The notes under the pieces are model-generated. The model was not told the origin of the DNA, did not search any database, and worked only from the letters and a program-made list of their open reading frames with translations. DNA of 64,000 bases from positions 1,717,290 to 1,781,289 of the forward strand of contig JACBWW010000051.1 in NCBI GenBank assembly GCA_020086605.1, written 5' to 3'. Each line of letters starts with the position of its first letter. The stretch's first letter is position 1. Below are positions 21,832-34,800 of the stretch, one piece after another. The translations under genes were made by a program, and so were the position numbers. This DNA is from Lanius collurio (Eukaryota; Chordata; Aves; Passeriformes; Laniidae).

Positions 21832-23574
21832 ATTATTGAGGTTGAAGCCCTGCACCTCCCTCATACATTTCCAGAGTACCTGGCACGCAGGACTGATCCT
21901 CAGAGAAGGTATCAGAGAACTCTCACTCCTAAGGAGGAAATACCTTCTCTTGAAGAAGCTGGTATTACTGCAGAAGGGATGAAATAAAAGCCTAAGAAAA
22001 GGTTTTAATATACTTTTAAAGCTGTGATTAAAATATTTAGCTTCAATACATTATATAAACATTTTAAGAAAAGCAAAGGCACACACTAAATTTTTAATAA
22101 GAAAGCAATTCTTTAGCTGCAGTGGAGGAGCAAAATCCTGAAAGCTGACACTGTGCCTTTGTGTATCACAAAAATTCTAACCCTTCCAACAACAGCCCCC
22201 TGATCAAATCAATTCAATCCCTCTCAATCTTTATAAAATATGTTGTGGGACTCAGTCATTCACTCAAATTTCTGTCTCACTTAAAACAAGATGAAAGTAT
22301 GCTAAAACTTGAAAGTCAGATGCAGAAATACTCCTCTGTGGTCCTAGTGCTGAGCACATTGCAGTGTGGTGGGGGTGCTCTCAGGAGCAGGAGCTCTTAT
22401 AAAGGACAGAAAGGCCTTTCCTGAGCCCTGTATCTTTACTAGCAGTGTTTCTGTTTCTTCCATGATCCTGGTTTACTTGTCCTTTCCAGAAGTAACTAGA
22501 AAGCTACTAAAAGTGAACCAAAAGGGGTAGAAATGCTGTGTGAGCAAATAGATTCCTCCAGTCAAGTGAATAATAACTGATAGTGTTGGCCTAGTTCTGC
22601 TGCTGTGGATGCAGTGAAAGAAAAAAATAAGTAGAAAAGACAAAATAAGCTGAGAATTTTATCTGGAGCAGTAAGAAGGAATCTCTAGTGTGATCCTCCC
22701 TTGAGTGTAATTCCCCACATGTTGCTGCTGACACTGGTTTTCAGTTATAAATATTGTATCATCTGTTCTCCTCTGCTCTCTCAAATAACTGGATCTGCTT
22801 AGTTTTATGCCATTTGTTCTTTATAATTTCCTTGGTTAATAATTTGATCACCTTTGTGTAGGTCAAAGTTTTCATAAAAAGATTTATATATACTTTCATA
22901 TGTCTTGTTATTGGATCTCATTTTTGCTTTGTTTGTTATGAGCATCAAAAATTAATGTGAAGATTTTTTTAGAGAAACAAATACAGCTTGTGTTAACCTT
23001 CATTCTAACACTACTGTAGGATCTTTAAATGCCTACCGATTTCCCTTCCTTGCTAATCACAGACAGTATATTTATTTTTATTTATTGAAGCTATTTGAAA
23101 GAATTGGTTAGTGCTTGGCTTTAAATGACTTTTATATAAAGGTAACAGGCTGAGTCAGTAAAGAAAAAAATGACCAGATGGTAACCTCAATATGGGATAG
23201 AGATAAATGCGAATCTAAAATGAGGAATGTCCCAAATAATGAGGGTCATTTGAGAGTAAGATGGTGTGTGCACTTTGTGGCCATGAATAATGCAGCCATG
23301 TACCCCCTCTGGTAATCAGGATGCGTGAGTTCCCTATTGAAACTGCCACGGGATCAGTTTTACAGGGGAATCAAGTGCTTTAGGTACCTTAATTATTTAG
23401 ATTATGTATCTGAGAGAAGAAAAATGTCTGAATTTCATATTCCTGCTTTTCATCTTGGTGTTAAAGAAGGAGAAGGGTGAACTGGGGACAAAATCCTGTG
23501 TGAGCTTCCCAGGCACAGTGCTGTCATGGAAAAGATTATTCTCTTGATTCCTCTTTTTCTTTTTACCCACCTAG

Positions 23575-23622
23575 ATGGCAAACTCTTCAGCTCTGCAAAT
23601 GAGTGAATTCACGTTCGAGTTG
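23575..23622 (+). other. Candidate 48-nt exon (splice-site bounded)
   Basis: A long pyrimidine tract (from about 23541) ends in ACCTAG, followed by 48 nt starting ATGGCAAACTC and ending GAGTTG, then GTAAGAAC. The stretch is 16 whole codons and is open in only one frame, which would read MANSSALQMSEFTFEL. I do not recognise the peptide, and such splice-like pairs occur by chance in 64 kb. It could be a microexon of a large gene, a lncRNA exon, or nothing. Confidence 0.25.
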
Positions 23623-24647
23623 GTAAGAACATCTTATTCCACCTCACAGAAACTGTGAGAGTCACTGGGTCCCACCTGTTATTCACTGTGTGAAAAGTTA
23701 CACATGGAATTGCCACAAGGGAATCTCTCTCCAGAAGGACAAATCACAGCATTTTCCCTTGTCGGGTTACCCACTTCTTTTGCCTTGAGAAAAAGCCAAG
23801 AAAAAAGATGTTCCTCTCCTTAATTTTAATTTCTAGGCCTGGTAACAGAGAGAGGTGCTGAAACACAAGGCAGCTGAATCAATAAGGAAGGAAACGCTGG
23901 TGCTATCAAAGTGATTTGCCACAGGGGATTTGCTGCAACACAAATGCTGCTTAGAGCTCAGCTTGTGAGGTTGTTGATTTTGCAGAAATTTCAGGTACAA
24001 GCCCTTACTGATTGTTCCTCTTACGCTTGCTTAAGCCAAAAAGCCAGCATTCAGGCCCTCGTGGAAACAAATCCAGCACTTGCCAACTTTGCTTCTTGAA
24101 ACAATGACTGTCTCAGAGGCCCTTCTGCCCCCATGGTCCCCTGTAACCTCTGCACTCTTGTTTTTCCTCTTTCACAGGCAGAAACAATTGTGTTATTCTG
24201 ATCTCTTAGGAAGGCTCAGAAGAAGTGTGGGAACAGGCTGAAGTGGTTTGTAGAATCCTTTGCAAACTGAGCCAATTATTTGTTTATTATCAAAAAAAGG
24301 AATGCTCTCATCTTGCTGGGAAAACTCATTCCCAAAGAGCACTCTAAGTAAGTGTTGCCCAAGGAAAATCTCCCACATAAGACTTTAGCAACACACTCAG
24401 TCTAGAAATGGTTTTGTTCAAATTCTTCCTCAAAACTATTAGAAATTTGAGAGCACTAAGCATGTCACTAGGAAATAGTAAATATCTGTTGCTAGTTTTC
24501 TTTTTTTCAGATAAATTTGTCTTAGATAAGTTTTTGTTAGTGTGTTCACACTAAGTGATGAGTTCATTCCCACCTTCTCACCTGTCTGGGTACTGAGGAT
24601 TTCTGCACCTGGTGCTGGACACTGACCAAATCTACCTCTTTTGAGGA

Positions 24648-24677
24648 TCATTGTAACACCTCCTGGTGTTACAATGA
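24648..24677. repeat. Perfect snap-back palindrome, 13-bp arms, 4-bp loop
   Basis: TCATTGTAACACC is followed by TCCT and then its exact reverse complement. Outside the arms pairing stops. It is too short and tight-looped for a microRNA precursor. Chance occurrence of so long a perfect short-loop hairpin in this length is unlikely; it may mark a template-switch or fold-back mutation. Confidence 0.85.
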
Positions 24678-26101
24678 GTTGAAGCTTAGCAGTGGACAAG
24701 CTCTAATGATCAAAATTCAGTTACTTACAACACAAATTTACATAGTGGAATACAGTTACAAAAGTTAAAGAACAAATTGCAGCATTAAGATTATAGTGAG
24801 CCAATCCAATCGTGTTTGTTCCTATAAAACCCCAGCTACATTGCAGGGTTGGCTAATTGCCTTGTGCAGCCTCCCCTTTGGCTGGCTCTGCACTGCATTA
24901 CAGCTCCCCTGATCTGACCATTAGCCATGGCTGTTAAACCATCTGAGGGTTAAATACGAGACCAGCTCACAGAATCTTCTAGAAGCAGCTTCTTTTTTTT
25001 TTCCTAGCACAGTAGGGTGTGAGGTTTTTTCCTTCCTCTTATGCCCTTCAATCTCTCAGATTGAGCATGTGACGTAGAATGATAAAGTGGGAACTACAGC
25101 ATTTCCTCCCTTCTTCTGTCCTATCACTTTATTACCATTTCCATTATGTATATTAATTAACACTTTGTTTGCTTTAGGCTTCAAACACCAGCCTTCTATT
25201 GCAGTTTTTGAAGACACATTTTGGTGAAGCTTTGTATCTCATAAGAAATATTAAATATACACTCTGCTTAATAGATTCTTTCTCTTTGAGCATCATGTCG
25301 AACAAAACAGATGGCAAAACTGGGAACAGGATGTTTCTCTTGGGTAATACTTTGCTTCAAATTCACTGTTAATATTCGGGTCCCTAGTGATGAGCCTGCC
25401 TTTTTTAGAGTACAAGGACAAGTTATCCTTAGAAAATTACAAAGAGTGTAAGAGGAAAAGTTTCTCTGTATGTTTTATCTAAAGCCTGTTGGACTCATGC
25501 CATGGGGATAGGTTGCGACTGCAATTTTAAAAAGTCTGGATCATTTCAGGATACTTGCAGTTCTTACTAAAATAACAGTAATAAAATTTCATGCTTCTGA
25601 GCCTTTGCCGACCACAAAAGGAGTCAGGAGAGCATTTTCCTCTTATCTACACAATAGCATAATTGGCTTAGGGCATTGGTGGAGATGGATCATCCCCACA
25701 CAAGACAACAGGTAGCAAACTCTTTACTGAGATGGGACTGGAGGGACCAGTGGACTAGCCTGATGTAGTATGGTTAGCAGACTATGTGCTGATGTAGCAA
25801 TGTATTCCTGAGACTCAGATTTCCTGTGCTGATGTTTTACTCTTGCCTCAGTATCAGAATAGCTGAAACAGAATTGAAATTCCAGGGTTTTAGTTTGTTT
25901 GTGAGACTCTTAGCAAAATTCACCCCCATCTCTGACTGCTTCCTGAGCACCATAATATAAACTCATTTGGAATACCAGGAATTGTAAGATCTGTCCTGCT
26001 CTGCTGTGCTGGAAAACTCATTAATTATTTCATTAATTAATTCACTCATCTGTCAGTCAGTGGGGAACAGGAGCAGGGCAGTGCCACTGACTGCAACACC
26101 C

Positions 26102-26159
26102 TGCAGGTGTGCACTCACCTGCACAAGCCTGAGAGCACCTAAAGCAGGCACTGCAGGTG
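26102..26159. promoter_or_regulatory. Cluster of three CAGGTG/CACCTG E-boxes
   Basis: CAGGTG at 26104-26109, CACCTG at 26116-26121 and CAGGTG at 26154-26159. The first two form an 8-bp inverted repeat (TGCAGGTG...CACCTGCA). This core is bound by E-proteins, ZEB and Snail factors. Activity is unproven. Confidence 0.3.
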
Positions 26160-29100
26160 CAGTCATCTCATGATTTGCAAGAAATACCACAGAGAGAAAG
26201 ATCTCCCATTAAACTTAGTTGGCATCTGCATTAAAGTAATTCTGAGCACTCATGGTCTTATCATGTGCATTCAGTACAGTTGAGAAGTAGGACATTAGAA
26301 CCTCAGGCTTTCAGGAACATCAGTTAATAGGAAACTCCCAACTGGCTGCTTAGGCAATACTCTTAGGTGTTCCAGGGGAAAGGGGGGGTTTTAATATGGC
26401 TGGAGGTGTAAATAAACAAGTAAATCTGCTACATCACCTAATTCAATTCTGTAGATAACACACAGTTCAATCAAGGAAGCTCTATAATGTATGCAGTAAT
26501 ATTTTTATGCCAAAAATACCTCTAACATTTTCTTCAAATATCTGAGGCTCATTTCAACCTTATATTACACATTCTTCTTTCTACTTCCCTCAGTTGCTTT
26601 GGTTTTAGAAAATGTAGTTCATCCAGATGAAATCTGCCAAACTCCTGTATGTGCAAATGGCTGTGCTGCCTGGCCCTGAATGTACCACCTGGCATGGAAC
26701 ACCTTCCAGCTGCCCAGAGGAAGCCAGAGCCTCTTGCATCTCCTCTGACTGCCATCATTCTTCATGTTTGTTCCAAGAGTCCTCCTGCCAGCTGTCCCAC
26801 TGCTGCCACGCTCAGGAGCTGACAAGCAGCTGAAATGGTGCACATTTTATGAATGAGCACAAACCTGGACTTGATGGCACTTGCAAAAGAATTCAAAGGA
26901 CAGGGAAGACTTTGTTCAAGTGCTGACATAAGGGCAGCAAAACAATTTTCCCTCCCTGTAATCCAATCAACTAAAAAATAATCAAACGAGAAATATAAAT
27001 CAAAACCACAGCTGAAATAAATGTTCCATGGTTTACATACCACTATTTCTTTGCTTTAAACTCCAAAGCATTCTTTCAATTAACAGGACTGATTTTTCTT
27101 TTTTTTTTGTTTTTTTTTTAACATTTTTAAAACATCTTTTTGGATAGTCTAGCATTATTGCACAGTAATTTAGAAAAATCCAGACGGAAGGGTGTATTAA
27201 TGGTTTTAAGGCTAATGACATGTTTTGTCTACTGGGCTCTGTCAGGCTGCTGTTAGTACTTAGTCCTGCAGCAATTGAACACATCATTCATGCCAAGGCC
27301 CAAACTCCCAGCCCACTGCTACTTCCGTTGATACTGTCAGGTAAAAGGCTTTGCTCAAGATCATGCCAGAATGATACAGGAGACAGGGAGATGAGGGTTT
27401 GAACAGAGGTATATATGACCCAAAATAGTATGGAGCAAAGAAAAAAGCGAATCTCAAATTTCTTGTATTGACCATGGTATATACTGTACATTATCAAGAC
27501 AGGGTTTCTGTTTCACAGAGATAATGAGAAATACAGTGTGATTAATTTTTCATCAGCATGCATTTTTTGCAATGTATATATAAACTGCCCTATCTTCATT
27601 TTCTTTTCATCTTCATTCTTAACATTCTTAACAGAAAAAGAAATGTGAGTTTCTAATTAAAAATTAAAAAGAGGAGTCATACATCAGAGGTTAACAATCT
27701 AGGTTTGCTTGACTGAGGTATGTTCCTATGAGCCTGTATTACGTGCTAATGGCACACATCACTAGAGGCATTTAGGCATCTAAATCCCTTTGATACATCT
27801 ATTTGTATATCTTTAAAGTACTGAGCATGAATCTCTTTAGAATAAATTACACCATCCAAGTAATAGTTAATTGTCTGTTATTGAGGGCATTCTTAATGTA
27901 GGGTTACTCAAACCGTTGGGCTTTAACACAAAATTTTCTATGAAAATAGAGCTGTCAGTTTGTAATATCATGCAGTTCTTTATCCTCTCTTCTATTTCTC
28001 AGCTATAAAGGAAAACTTCAGTGGTACTATCAACAGCTGAATTCCTTGAATATCCTTGAATCTCTAATACAAGTAATATGTCCCATGTCATAAGCTCATT
28101 GTGGTTAAATTAAAATCATGTGTCAATAGCAATTCAAAAATGTTTAATTGATTGTTCTCAAGATACATCTAGAGACTGTATGAAATCTCCATTGTTTTGG
28201 CAATTATTTGGTTTTGAGAATGTCACAGTAGCTGATGGTATAATTAAAAATGCTGGTTTGTTCTCCTGTGAGTCTCTGGAGATCAGTTACACTTGTCACA
28301 CAAAAGAGTCAATCCACCTGTGGTGGAACTGATCCTTGGACCATGACTCTTGCAGCTGTATTACCTGATGTTTTTTCAAATCATCAGCCTTGGGTACAGG
28401 TTACAAAATTAAAAAGTAGCTTCTTGTAGTTGCTCTTTATAAGAAAACCTGTAGTCTTTCAGTCATAATCTCATGTCCAAAAGCATCAGTGCCTTTTTAG
28501 CCTTTGATGTTAATGGTCAGAAAAAATGAACATAACATTGGCACTGAACTTCTGCAAAACACATGGGTTACAGAATGAGCTATTCAGTCCCTCTGAAGGG
28601 ATGTACAGTTGTTATGGTGCTGAGGAAAGAGGATAAATAAGCCAATAAAAGGGAAAAGGAAAGATGATATTTCCCCTTAGAGGCTATAGTTGGTCAGGTT
28701 CAAATTTGCAAGCAAACGTGCAGGATTCTGTTCACTAAACCCCTCTGGAGCAGGACTGCAGCTTTCTATTTTGTCACGTCAGAATAGATGTTAGGAAGGC
28801 TTGCCTGAATACAATGCATGTGTCCTTTCAGATATTCCATCTATCTGTCATTTCAGTTCGAGTTTGGTTGGCTGACTTTTGATTATTGTACAGGTCTGAT
28901 GTGAGCCTGTAAGAAGTACACAAACAGCCCTCAGTGCTCCATGCAGAGATTGTCCTCTGTGCCCAATGTGTGCTGCTGGCATCCCTGAAGTCAGCGGGCT
29001 CGGTTCTTTCCTGACACAGCAAAGAGATCATTAGGAGTTTTGTAAACTACTTCTGTAAGTTTGAACTCCCACAACCATGATAATGTGACCTGCTTATTAT

Positions 29101-31203
29101 TCTGACATCGCTTTTTGCCATGGGAGAACGTCTGGCTCCCAGGGCAGGGGGAGATGACATCGGGTACAGGGAGCCCAGACTGCACCACGCTTCAGCAAAG
29201 CTCCCTGGTGATCTATGGAGTGGGACATCTGTGGCAGCAACACTGGAAGCTGTTCATCCATCTTTTCACATGGTGGTAGCAGCTCAGATAACAGATAAAT
29301 CTGTGAAAAGAGTCACCAAGGACATTACAGAAGACAGAGTGATGAGGCCTTGGGCTTTTGTTTAGACATCTTGGGACTCATTCTGGGGAAAAGAACACTT
29401 TTCAGGTTTGCAGCATAAAAATACACTATGCTGCAGATTAAAAAAGAATAAAAGACCAGCTTTTTTAATAACTGAAACCACCACTAAAATTTCTGAGATG
29501 CAGAGAGGTACCAAACTAAAATGGGGTTAGGTGTTTAGATGCCAGAGGTCTTGCAGTTTTTCCTAGAATTTGCATGTTGTTGGAGATAATAAGGAGTCTT
29601 TTATTATTATCTAGAATCAGATAATAATTCTCTATATCCTGACAGGTAGACTGGAAGCCAGCATGTGTTCCTACTCTCCCTCTTTCAGTCATTCCCTTTT
29701 CTAAAGGAAAACATTTGGGCATCCTCTAGGAGGCATGCTGATTGGAAAAATGCAACATAATCAATTAATTTACAGTCTCATTGTACAATTCCCTAAGACT
29801 GTTGGATGTTTCCATGTTCATACCCATAAACTGTTTGACCTTTTGACTTATTGAAGATGTCTAAATATTTCTCTGGCATTTACCATGGTTTGAGGTACTC
29901 GGGTGGAAGAACAACAGAATGAAGTATCTGTCACATTTCTGAATGAACAGCATTGCAATTGATATGTACACTGTTAATTCACAGGATTACTTTTAGTAAC
30001 ACTATACATTGCACAAATAATTTATACACCATAGTTCTATAGAATTCTGAGAAAAGTAATATAATAACTTTCAGTTTGTTGTTTGGAAAACCTTGTACAT
30101 GAAAAATTTAGGCAGAATTCAGCATTGGCTGTGAAGCTGATGTGAGTGTGTGCTTCAAGATTCTCAGTTTGAAGTCCAGGTTTTGTTACCAAACCATCTG
30201 AGAACACTGTTGCTAATAAAGGGAGACATTATAGTGATATCCCTGGAAATTGTGTCTTCATAGGTTTGCTTGAATGCTTTGGGCTAAATTTGGATGTAAT
30301 TGTTCACGATGCCCTCAAATTTGTATTCTAAGATACACTCAGTCACAGGTTTAATGAATGGTCATTTGATGGGTGCTCAGTGATTTTAAATATGTTGGTG
30401 AATGGGGAGGGGAAGTGTGGAAAAAACTGCCAGAGAAAATAGCCATAGGGAAGAGGGGAAAAAAAATTAACTGCTAGTGAGATGGTGAGAGGTACATGAC
30501 CCCCAAACCAGCATTGTTTCAAAGGCATTTCTGCTAGGATGGGTCCTCACAGCTGGGCAGCTGCTCATCTTACTTTTCTGTGCCAGCTCAGTGGGGGCTG
30601 GTAACTGCAGAACAGCCTCCCCTTCCTCTTGCCTTTTCTTCCTGCAGATCTGTGCTGGTCTGGGTGGATGAATTTGCTTCCCAGTGGCTGGTATTGGCTG
30701 TATTTTGGATTTGGGCTGGGAACAGTGCTGATAGCACAGGGAGGTTTTCAGCATTGCTAAGCAGTGGTCTCACAGGCCTTTCCTGCCCCTCACCCCACCT
30801 CACCAGGGAGCTGGCTGGGGAGGCACGAGGAGCTGGAAGGAAAATTCCAGACCACATAGCATGGAAAGCTGGGGAAAAGGAGGTGGTGGAGGGACATACA
30901 AAGTGATGGCATTTGCTGTCCTCAGTCATTGTTCCCTGTGGCAAAGCCCTGCTTTCCTGGGGATGGCTGAAGACTTGTCTGCCCTTGGAAAGGGGTGAAT
31001 GAATTCCTTGTTTTGATTTACTTGTGTATGCACCTTTTGCTTTGCCTGTTAAACTGTCTTTATGTCAATCCATGACTTTTCTGCTCCCTACTCTTCCCAT
31101 TGTCTCCCCAGTCCCACCAGTGAGGGGAGTGAACAAAGGGCTCTGTGGGGCTGAGGTGATGGCTGGGGTTAAACAGCAGCAGCATCACACTAAAATATGC
31201 CAG

Positions 31204-31335
31204 TGAATCATAGAAAATTCTGAGTTAGAGGAGACTCATCAGGGTCATTGAGTCCAACTGCTGGCCCTGCACAGGAGACCCCAAGAGACACACCCTGTGC
31301 TCAAGAGCATTGTCCAAATGCTCCTTGAACTCTGT
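31204..31335 (-). mobile_element. CR1 LINE 3'-end fragment
   Basis: Starts AATCATAGAAAATTCTGAGTT and continues with TCATTGAGTCCAACT, CTGGCCCTGCACAGGA and CCAAATGCTCCTTGAACTCTG, the familiar reverse complement of an avian CR1 3' end. Only the last ~130 bp are present: a 5'-truncated copy lying on the minus strand. Confidence 0.75.
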
Positions 31336-31785
31336 TTATGGATATTTTTTGATGTGGTAAGGAATTTTGCCACATGCTTTCTTCTCTGATGGGAAGAAAG
31401 GTAAAACCAAAGCTGTTTCAAAACATTCCACTATTTATATCCCAGTGAAATATCAGGTGTTTTAAGCTTTGTTTTCAATAACAGATCAAAATTTACAAAG
31501 TTATTATTATAATTATATGAAAAATTCTGAGATTGCTTCATTGAAAGCATCAAAAATTTTGTAATTAGTACTGCAGGAATCACAAGAGACACTAACCTTT
31601 GCATTTAGTTGGAGATAGAACAATTTAATGCCCTTTATTCTTCTGTGGCCTCAGTAAGGCCACTTATCCTACCATGAATTAAGCTATTGTTTCCTGTGTT
31701 GACAGCTGAAATAAAGATGAAGAGGCCATTGTGTACTCTGAAGTAATCAGTACTGGAGTTTTTGTGGCCTTTTCCTCCCCAAAGG
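31336..31785. other. Gene-free AT-rich stretch
   Basis: Unique AT-rich sequence; nothing recognisable. Confidence 0.6.
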
Positions 31786-31927
31786 GAAAAAAAAAACCAA
31801 CAAAAAAACCATCACAAATTTCAAATGCAGGCAATCAAATACTCTGAATATCTAAAAAAACCAAAACAACAACAACAAAAAAAACCCAACCAACCAACCA
31901 ACCAAACAAAAAAACCCCAAAAACCCC
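31786..31927. repeat. A/C-rich simple repeat
   Basis: A-rich runs followed, from about 31852, by AAC triplets and CCAA tetramers (four to five CCAA units), then A/C homopolymers. Low-complexity DNA; no coding meaning. Confidence 0.85.
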
Positions 31928-33369
31928 TTTTAAATTAACAAGAAGGTTTATTTTGGCTTATCTTATAGCTATAGATAATGAACTTTAGCTGGTCGGTTCC
32001 TAGCTTTGTCACTCTGAAATGAAAGTATTTTATTTCAAAAAAAATGTAGCAAAAGAAAGTCTATGCATTGTACTAGTCCAAAAAAACCCTAATTCTTTCT
32101 GTTTTGTATTAATTTCCCTTGCACCTTTGAATTTTTGAAGTTAGGATTTTAATGTTGTGGGTTGTTTCACTTTATACAAAATATTTTCCCATATATGCCA
32201 AAAACTATGACTAAAAAGGATAATAAGTGAGAAGTTTGCCCAGCACACCTAATTACATTAAATTTAGTGCTGTGAAACAGACAAAAAGTTATTTTAGCAT
32301 AATATCCTAATAACTGTGTCTTAACTGTGTGTTACCTTAATAATAATGCAATTTTGGAAAGTTCTCCCAAGAACAAACATCCCTTTCCTGATATCTGAAT
32401 TAAATTAGGCTGAACAGTTTGGTAAAATAATTAAGGAAGCCTTTTTGCCAATGAAATGTGTTTGCAGACACAACATTAACATAGGCATGCATTTGTGCAA
32501 CTGGAGTCCTAAAATACATAACACAACAATTGATCAATGTAGTGTTCACTACACTACTCCTGGGAAATCTCTAATAGCAAACTTCATGGCTAAGAGAGAG
32601 AGATGAGAAGTTGTGTATTAAATTTGATTTTAAAGTAATGAAGAATGGAAGAGTTGTGTATAAGCAATAACAAGAATAATTTCATTTTTCTTTTCTATTT
32701 TTTCTTTAATGCAATTAGTTTTTTTTTCTCCTGCATATCCAAGTGCTTGTACAAGTTCTCTTTCTTCTGGTTTTAATCAGAAACATGACAAAGAACAGAG
32801 ATGTAGATCTAATGAAGTTTGTTTCCCTCAGAGCAGCATGAGAGTTCAACATTTTATGGAGCTGCTCAGACAACTTTCATAATTCTGAAACTTCATAATT
32901 TGAGGGCTGATCACTTGGAGGATCCATTACTTTGGTGTGGAGGGGCAGTGACATCACCAACCTCTGTCACAGCTGGCCCTCACCCAGTGGTGTGTCAGAG
33001 GTTTGGTGTTCAGCTGTTTCTGCCTTTGGTCATTGCTGTGTTTATTGCCAGGAGAGGTCGTGACCAGTTCAGTTGCTGCTCATTTTATCATGTTTTTTAT
33101 TATAGATTCGAGCTGTAGGTCTCCTAATGTGCCTCAGTACTTGGCATACTAGTTTAAAGATTGTATGGTTTGGATACACCTGCACTGGGGGTTAAAAATG
33201 TGCCTCAGCTTTGTAATGACCAAGGGGTTTTGAAACTACTGCTGTTTATTGGGAATTTGCAGGGTAGGCAAATGGGCTGTGTCTGGCTTTAGGCATTTGG
33301 GGCATATGGGGAAAGGAGCAGAGCAATCAGAGCCAGCCCAGAGGATGGAAACAGATATGATCAAAGAAA
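31928..33369. other. Gene-free AT-rich stretch
   Basis: No gene or clear repeat. A 99-codon frame at 32819-33118 shows no domain. The A-run at 32040-32045 and T-runs near 32720 are ordinary. Confidence 0.6.
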
Positions 33370-33815
33370 ATAGAATCTCCCAGGAAAGATTGACAGAACT
33401 GGGCTTGTTTAGGTGGGAAAATACAACTAACATGAGAGAGGATCCCAGTCTTTTAAAGGAATAAAGGTTATCACAAATAGGAAGGTAATAATTTGTTCTC
33501 CATGTCCATTGCAAATCAGGATAGGGGATAGGACATTAAGTAATGTGACTCTTTTTCAGTGAGGGAGCTTTCGATTGGGACATCAGCAGAGAGGAGCAAC
33601 CAAAACCACTTTTCTCACTGCACCAATAATTGAGTACTTGGATATGTCACCCTGGGATGCTGCAGCCTTTTCCACACACCGGAGGTTTTCAAGAACAGAT
33701 TAAGGAAACAGCTGTCAGAAATAATTTTAGTGTAGCTTATCTGGCCCTGTTGAGGGAGATGGATTTTATGACCACCTAAGGTCTTGAGGTACCTTCCTGC
33801 CCTATAGTAGAAGAC
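33370..33815 (+). mobile_element. Old, decayed CR1 LINE 3' fragment
   Basis: Plus-strand remnants of a CR1 3' end: GACAGAACTGGGCTTGTTTAG, ATAAAGGTTATCACAA, GGGATGCTGCAGCCTTTTCC, TTTTCAAGAACAGATTAA, and a closing GACCACCTAAGGTCTTGAGG / CCTTCCTGCCCTA region. It is far more diverged than the copy at 15425-16022, and the pattern recalls older CR1 subfamilies. Confidence 0.7.
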
Positions 33816-34800
33816 TTACTGAATTTTACTTTTCTTTTTCATTAAAAAAGGATATTTTCTGAAATTAACATTGCTATCAAATTTGCTTTCTCATGGAATA
33901 TGTGGGAATAGGGATGCCTATGTTTTCTCCAAATGTATTCCTAAATTATTGCTAAGTCACTGCTAAATTATTATTCAAGATATTAACATTTTCCTCTCTC
34001 TGTTCCCCATTTAAAAGACCCTATTATACTACTTCCTTTCAGATTTGCCTCTGAGAAATGGGAAGCATGGAGAAAAATGGCAAACATTAACTGTTTGTTC
34101 CTCTGTCAGCTGTAATTGCTATACAAAATAGTGTCTTGATTGCTTTATGCAGATAAGATTCAAGAAATAAATGAGATTTTTAATTCCAATTCAAGTAAAA
34201 TATTTCAGTCAGTCATAGTTCTACCTTTTAGCAATTGTGTCACTCCACAACCTGAATTCCAATTTTGATTTTTTAATTAATAATCAATGTTTGGCTTTTC
34301 CTTTGGAATTCAGTATTACTAAGCTATCAAAAGTAAGGCATTTAAACAGTATTCAGGCTTTCCATTGCTTAGAAGTCCAAACTATCATGGCTGCAAATTG
34401 TAACAAGTTTTCAGTCTTTAGGCAGAGAGTAAATGCTGTGAATTTTTATCTAGAAACTACATAGAATTTAAAAGAACATTAAAAGATACAAACAGTGACT
34501 ATATACAAAGTAGTCTAATAACCATCATCAATGTTGCTGAGATAAATATACCACATTCAGCATGAAAATCCTCTTCTTACTAAGAACATGTTTGAAATTC
34601 TGTAATTTTTCTTGTAATTATAGAACTGCAAATCAAGAGAGTAAATGGCATCATAATTCTTGGCCTCTGATACTCAGGAAATATTTGTCTGGGTGCTTTT
34701 AAAATGTTCTCTGTTGCATTGCTCTCTCCATGTGGCAGAGCCACGGGGAGCTTTGCTAGGGACAGAAGCTTGTCCTGCAAGGCCAGCAAGGAGCCCAGAT
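33816..34800. other. Gene-free stretch before the minisatellite
   Basis: AT-rich unique DNA with no recognised gene. The last ~100 bases (34700-34800) become GC-richer toward the array edge. Confidence 0.6.

Larger units (their letters stand above)
21838..31203. other. Gene-free stretch
   Basis: About 9.4 kb with no supported gene. Mostly AT-rich unique DNA, with modestly GC-richer parts near 26040-26170, 26640-26830 and 30540-30900 that give longer chance ORFs. T-rich runs lie at 27100-27120. Within it are a 13-bp-arm palindrome (24648-24677), an E-box cluster (26102-26159) and one splice-bounded 48-nt stretch (23575-23622), listed separately. Confidence 0.6.

Noticed and set aside
21615..21987. 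120-codon Pro-rich plus-strand ORFs
   Set aside because: They run antisense through a solo LTR and show the mirror of its GC-rich part.
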